Assembly: GCA_900542065.1 (NCBI GenBank)
Contig: UQLU01000001.1
Span: 180,276-244,275, forward strand
Source of the DNA: an uncultured Eggerthella sp.
GTDB taxonomy: Bacteria > Actinomycetota > Coriobacteriia > Coriobacteriales > Eggerthellaceae
DNA length: 64,000 nucleotides
Direction of reading: 5' to 3'
Positions 63,031 to 64,000 of this stretch are shown here, in pieces; position 1 is the stretch's first letter, and every line of letters starts with the position of its first letter. The position numbers were made by a program, and so were the translations under genes. The notes under the pieces are model-generated. The model was not told the DNA's origin and did no database searches. It worked only from the letters and a program-made list of their open reading frames with translations.

Positions 63031-64000
63031 TCAGAGCAACCCCTTGCCTATTGTTGTCATCTGAAAAGCATTGACTAATAACTTGAAGCTTAGTTGCACT
63101 GAGAGCTTCATCCATTGAACCATAGAAGGTAAAACCAGCTGCTGCTTTATGGCCTCCGCCATCAAAGAAACGAGCAACCGCTGCCACGTCGGTATCATCA
63201 TCTTTTGCACGTAAGCTACCGCGAATTTGACCTTCTGAATTCTCTCGCAAAATAAGAGCTACTCGAACGCCACGGATTGAACGCAGTGAATCAATGAGCG
63301 GTTCAGCATCCGCCTTTATAGCATTACACGTTGCAAAGTCTTCTTTGGATAAATAAGAAACAACAAATGCGCCCTGTTCATAAAACTCCATGCGTTCAAG
63401 AACCAGCTGCTCTAACTTAACTGATGCCAACGATCTATTTTGGAAAAATTCGCGATTAACAACAGCAGGACTCGCCCCTGCTTCCACCATTTCAGCAGCG
63501 CAGAAAAATGCCTCAGCGTTGGTATTCTGATACGCAAAACGACCAGTGTCAGTAATCAATCCCGTTAAACAGCATTGAGCAACTTCAAAGGAAATCGCAT
63601 TGAGTTTCTTTGCAAGATTCCATACCAAGAGACTTGCTGCGGGAGCAGCAGGATCAACATAGGTAAATTCCGCCATGGTGGTATCAACCGCATGATGATC
63701 AATAGTAAAACGTACCTTAGCAGCTGCCTGAATAGCATCGGCTTCACCAATGCGTTCGGTGGTAGGCACATCAACTGCAACAAATACCTTCGCAGAAGAA
63801 GAATATTGAGCAGCAGGAATAAGGGTTTCGACTCCAGGTAAGAACAGAAGCCCCGTGTCGATTGGATCATCTTTAGCGAGCAAACATACCACTTTTTTGC
63901 CTAAATTCTTCAAAGCGTGATACAAACCAAGCTGAGAGCCCAGGCAATCACCATCAGGATTTACATGACCACAAATAGCAAAATCGTAGATGATGGAGAA
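63023..64000 (-). CDS. nrnA: DHH/DHHA1 nanoRNase/pAp phosphatase (NrnA-like), 5' end beyond window
   Basis: NrnA-type proteins degrade very short RNAs and dephosphorylate pAp. The frame runs to the last base, so the start lies beyond 64000. Visible motifs are HVNPDGDCLGS right at the edge (DHH motif I), VAVDVP, TIDHH (DHH) and the DHHA1 signature GGGHKAAAGF near the C-terminus. About 325 residues are visible. rbfA-nrnA-truB-ribF is a common order, so rbfA may lie just outside. Confidence 0.93.
   Translation of the reverse strand, partial: FSIIYDFAICGHVNPDGDCLGSQLGLYHALKNLGKKVVCLLAKDDPIDTGLLFLPGVETLIPAAQYSSSAKVFVAVDVPTTERIGEADAIQAAAKVRFTIDHHAVDTTMAEFTYVDPAAPAASLLVWNLAKKLNAISFEVAQCCLTGLITDTGRFAYQNTNAEAFFCAAEMVEAGASPAVVNREFFQNRSLASVKLEQLVLERMEFYEQGAFVVSYLSKEDFATCNAIKADAEPLIDSLRSIRGVRVALILRENSEGQIRGSLRAKDDDTDVAAVARFFDGGGHKAAAGFTFYGSMDEALSATKLQVISQCFSDDNNRQGVALNG

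Noticed and set aside
1..64000. Mobile elements, CRISPR arrays, tRNA genes or phage remnants
   Set aside because: None was seen: no transposase or integrase frames, no regularly spaced repeats, and no recognisable tRNA sequence. Gene order is that of conserved core operons.

Overview
This 64 kb window is a dense bacterial chromosomal segment that leans AT-rich by eye. It is housekeeping almost throughout: about 59 genes, all on the minus strand except lexA and rpsT. The actinobacterial integration host factor (mIHF) next to gmk, a CDP-alcohol phosphatidyltransferase fused to a CinA domain, SpoVS in a segment with no sporulation genes, and Gram-positive-type LexA boxes together suggest Actinomycetota, most likely Coriobacteriia. 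That assignment is inference from gene content; there is no rRNA here. No mobile element, CRISPR array, tRNA or phage gene was found.

Layout from left to right. 0-1.1 kb: lexA diverges from an unrecognised, probably SOS-induced, tail-anchored small protein across three evenly spaced LexA boxes. 1.1-10.4 kb: hflX, miaA, miaB, spoVS, a GHKL ATPase, rny, recX and recA, with a LexA box in the recA promoter. 10.4-19.3 kb: pgsA-cinA fusion, rimO, yajQ, a RodZ-like protein, ftsK and RNase J. 19.4-25.5 kb: dapA, dapB, an M16 peptidase, a TSCPD protein, pnp and rpsO. 25.6-33.6 kb: a CIRCE-preceded run hrcA-dnaJ-rsmE-mtaB-phoH-ybeY-dgkA-era-recO. 33.6-37.8 kb: hemW, dusB, a small membrane protein and lepA. 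37.9-42.6 kb: rpsT with a long C-terminal extension, converging on comEA-comEC-holA. 42.9-45.3 kb: mihF-gmk-rpoZ-thiI. 45.6-56.1 kb: the de novo UMP operon pyrR-pyrB-pyrC-carA-carB-pyrK-pyrD-pyrF, ending in a catalytically degenerate PyrE-like protein, behind a PyrR-type leader. 56.2-64 kb: def-fmt-rsmB, and nrnA (cut by the window edge)-truB-ribF followed by dnaG.

The genes fall into a few themes: RNA decay (RNase J, RNase Y, PNPase, YbeY, NrnA), tRNA, rRNA and ribosomal-protein modification (three methylthiotransferases, MiaA, ThiI, DusB, TruB, RsmB, RsmE), the SOS response and recombination (LexA, RecA, RecX, RecO), lysine/cell-wall precursor synthesis, and pyrimidine synthesis.

The observations most worth a second look are: (1) the uncharacterised SOS protein divergent from lexA; (2) dnaG, whose conserved N-terminus has no ATG, GTG or TTG start and seems to begin at an AUA codon behind a good ribosome binding site; (3) a PyrE-derived protein at the expected pyrE position that has lost the catalytic loop and PRPP motif; (4) the pgsA-cinA fusion; (5) the S20 extension; and (6) the layered RNA regulation upstream of pyrR and hrcA.
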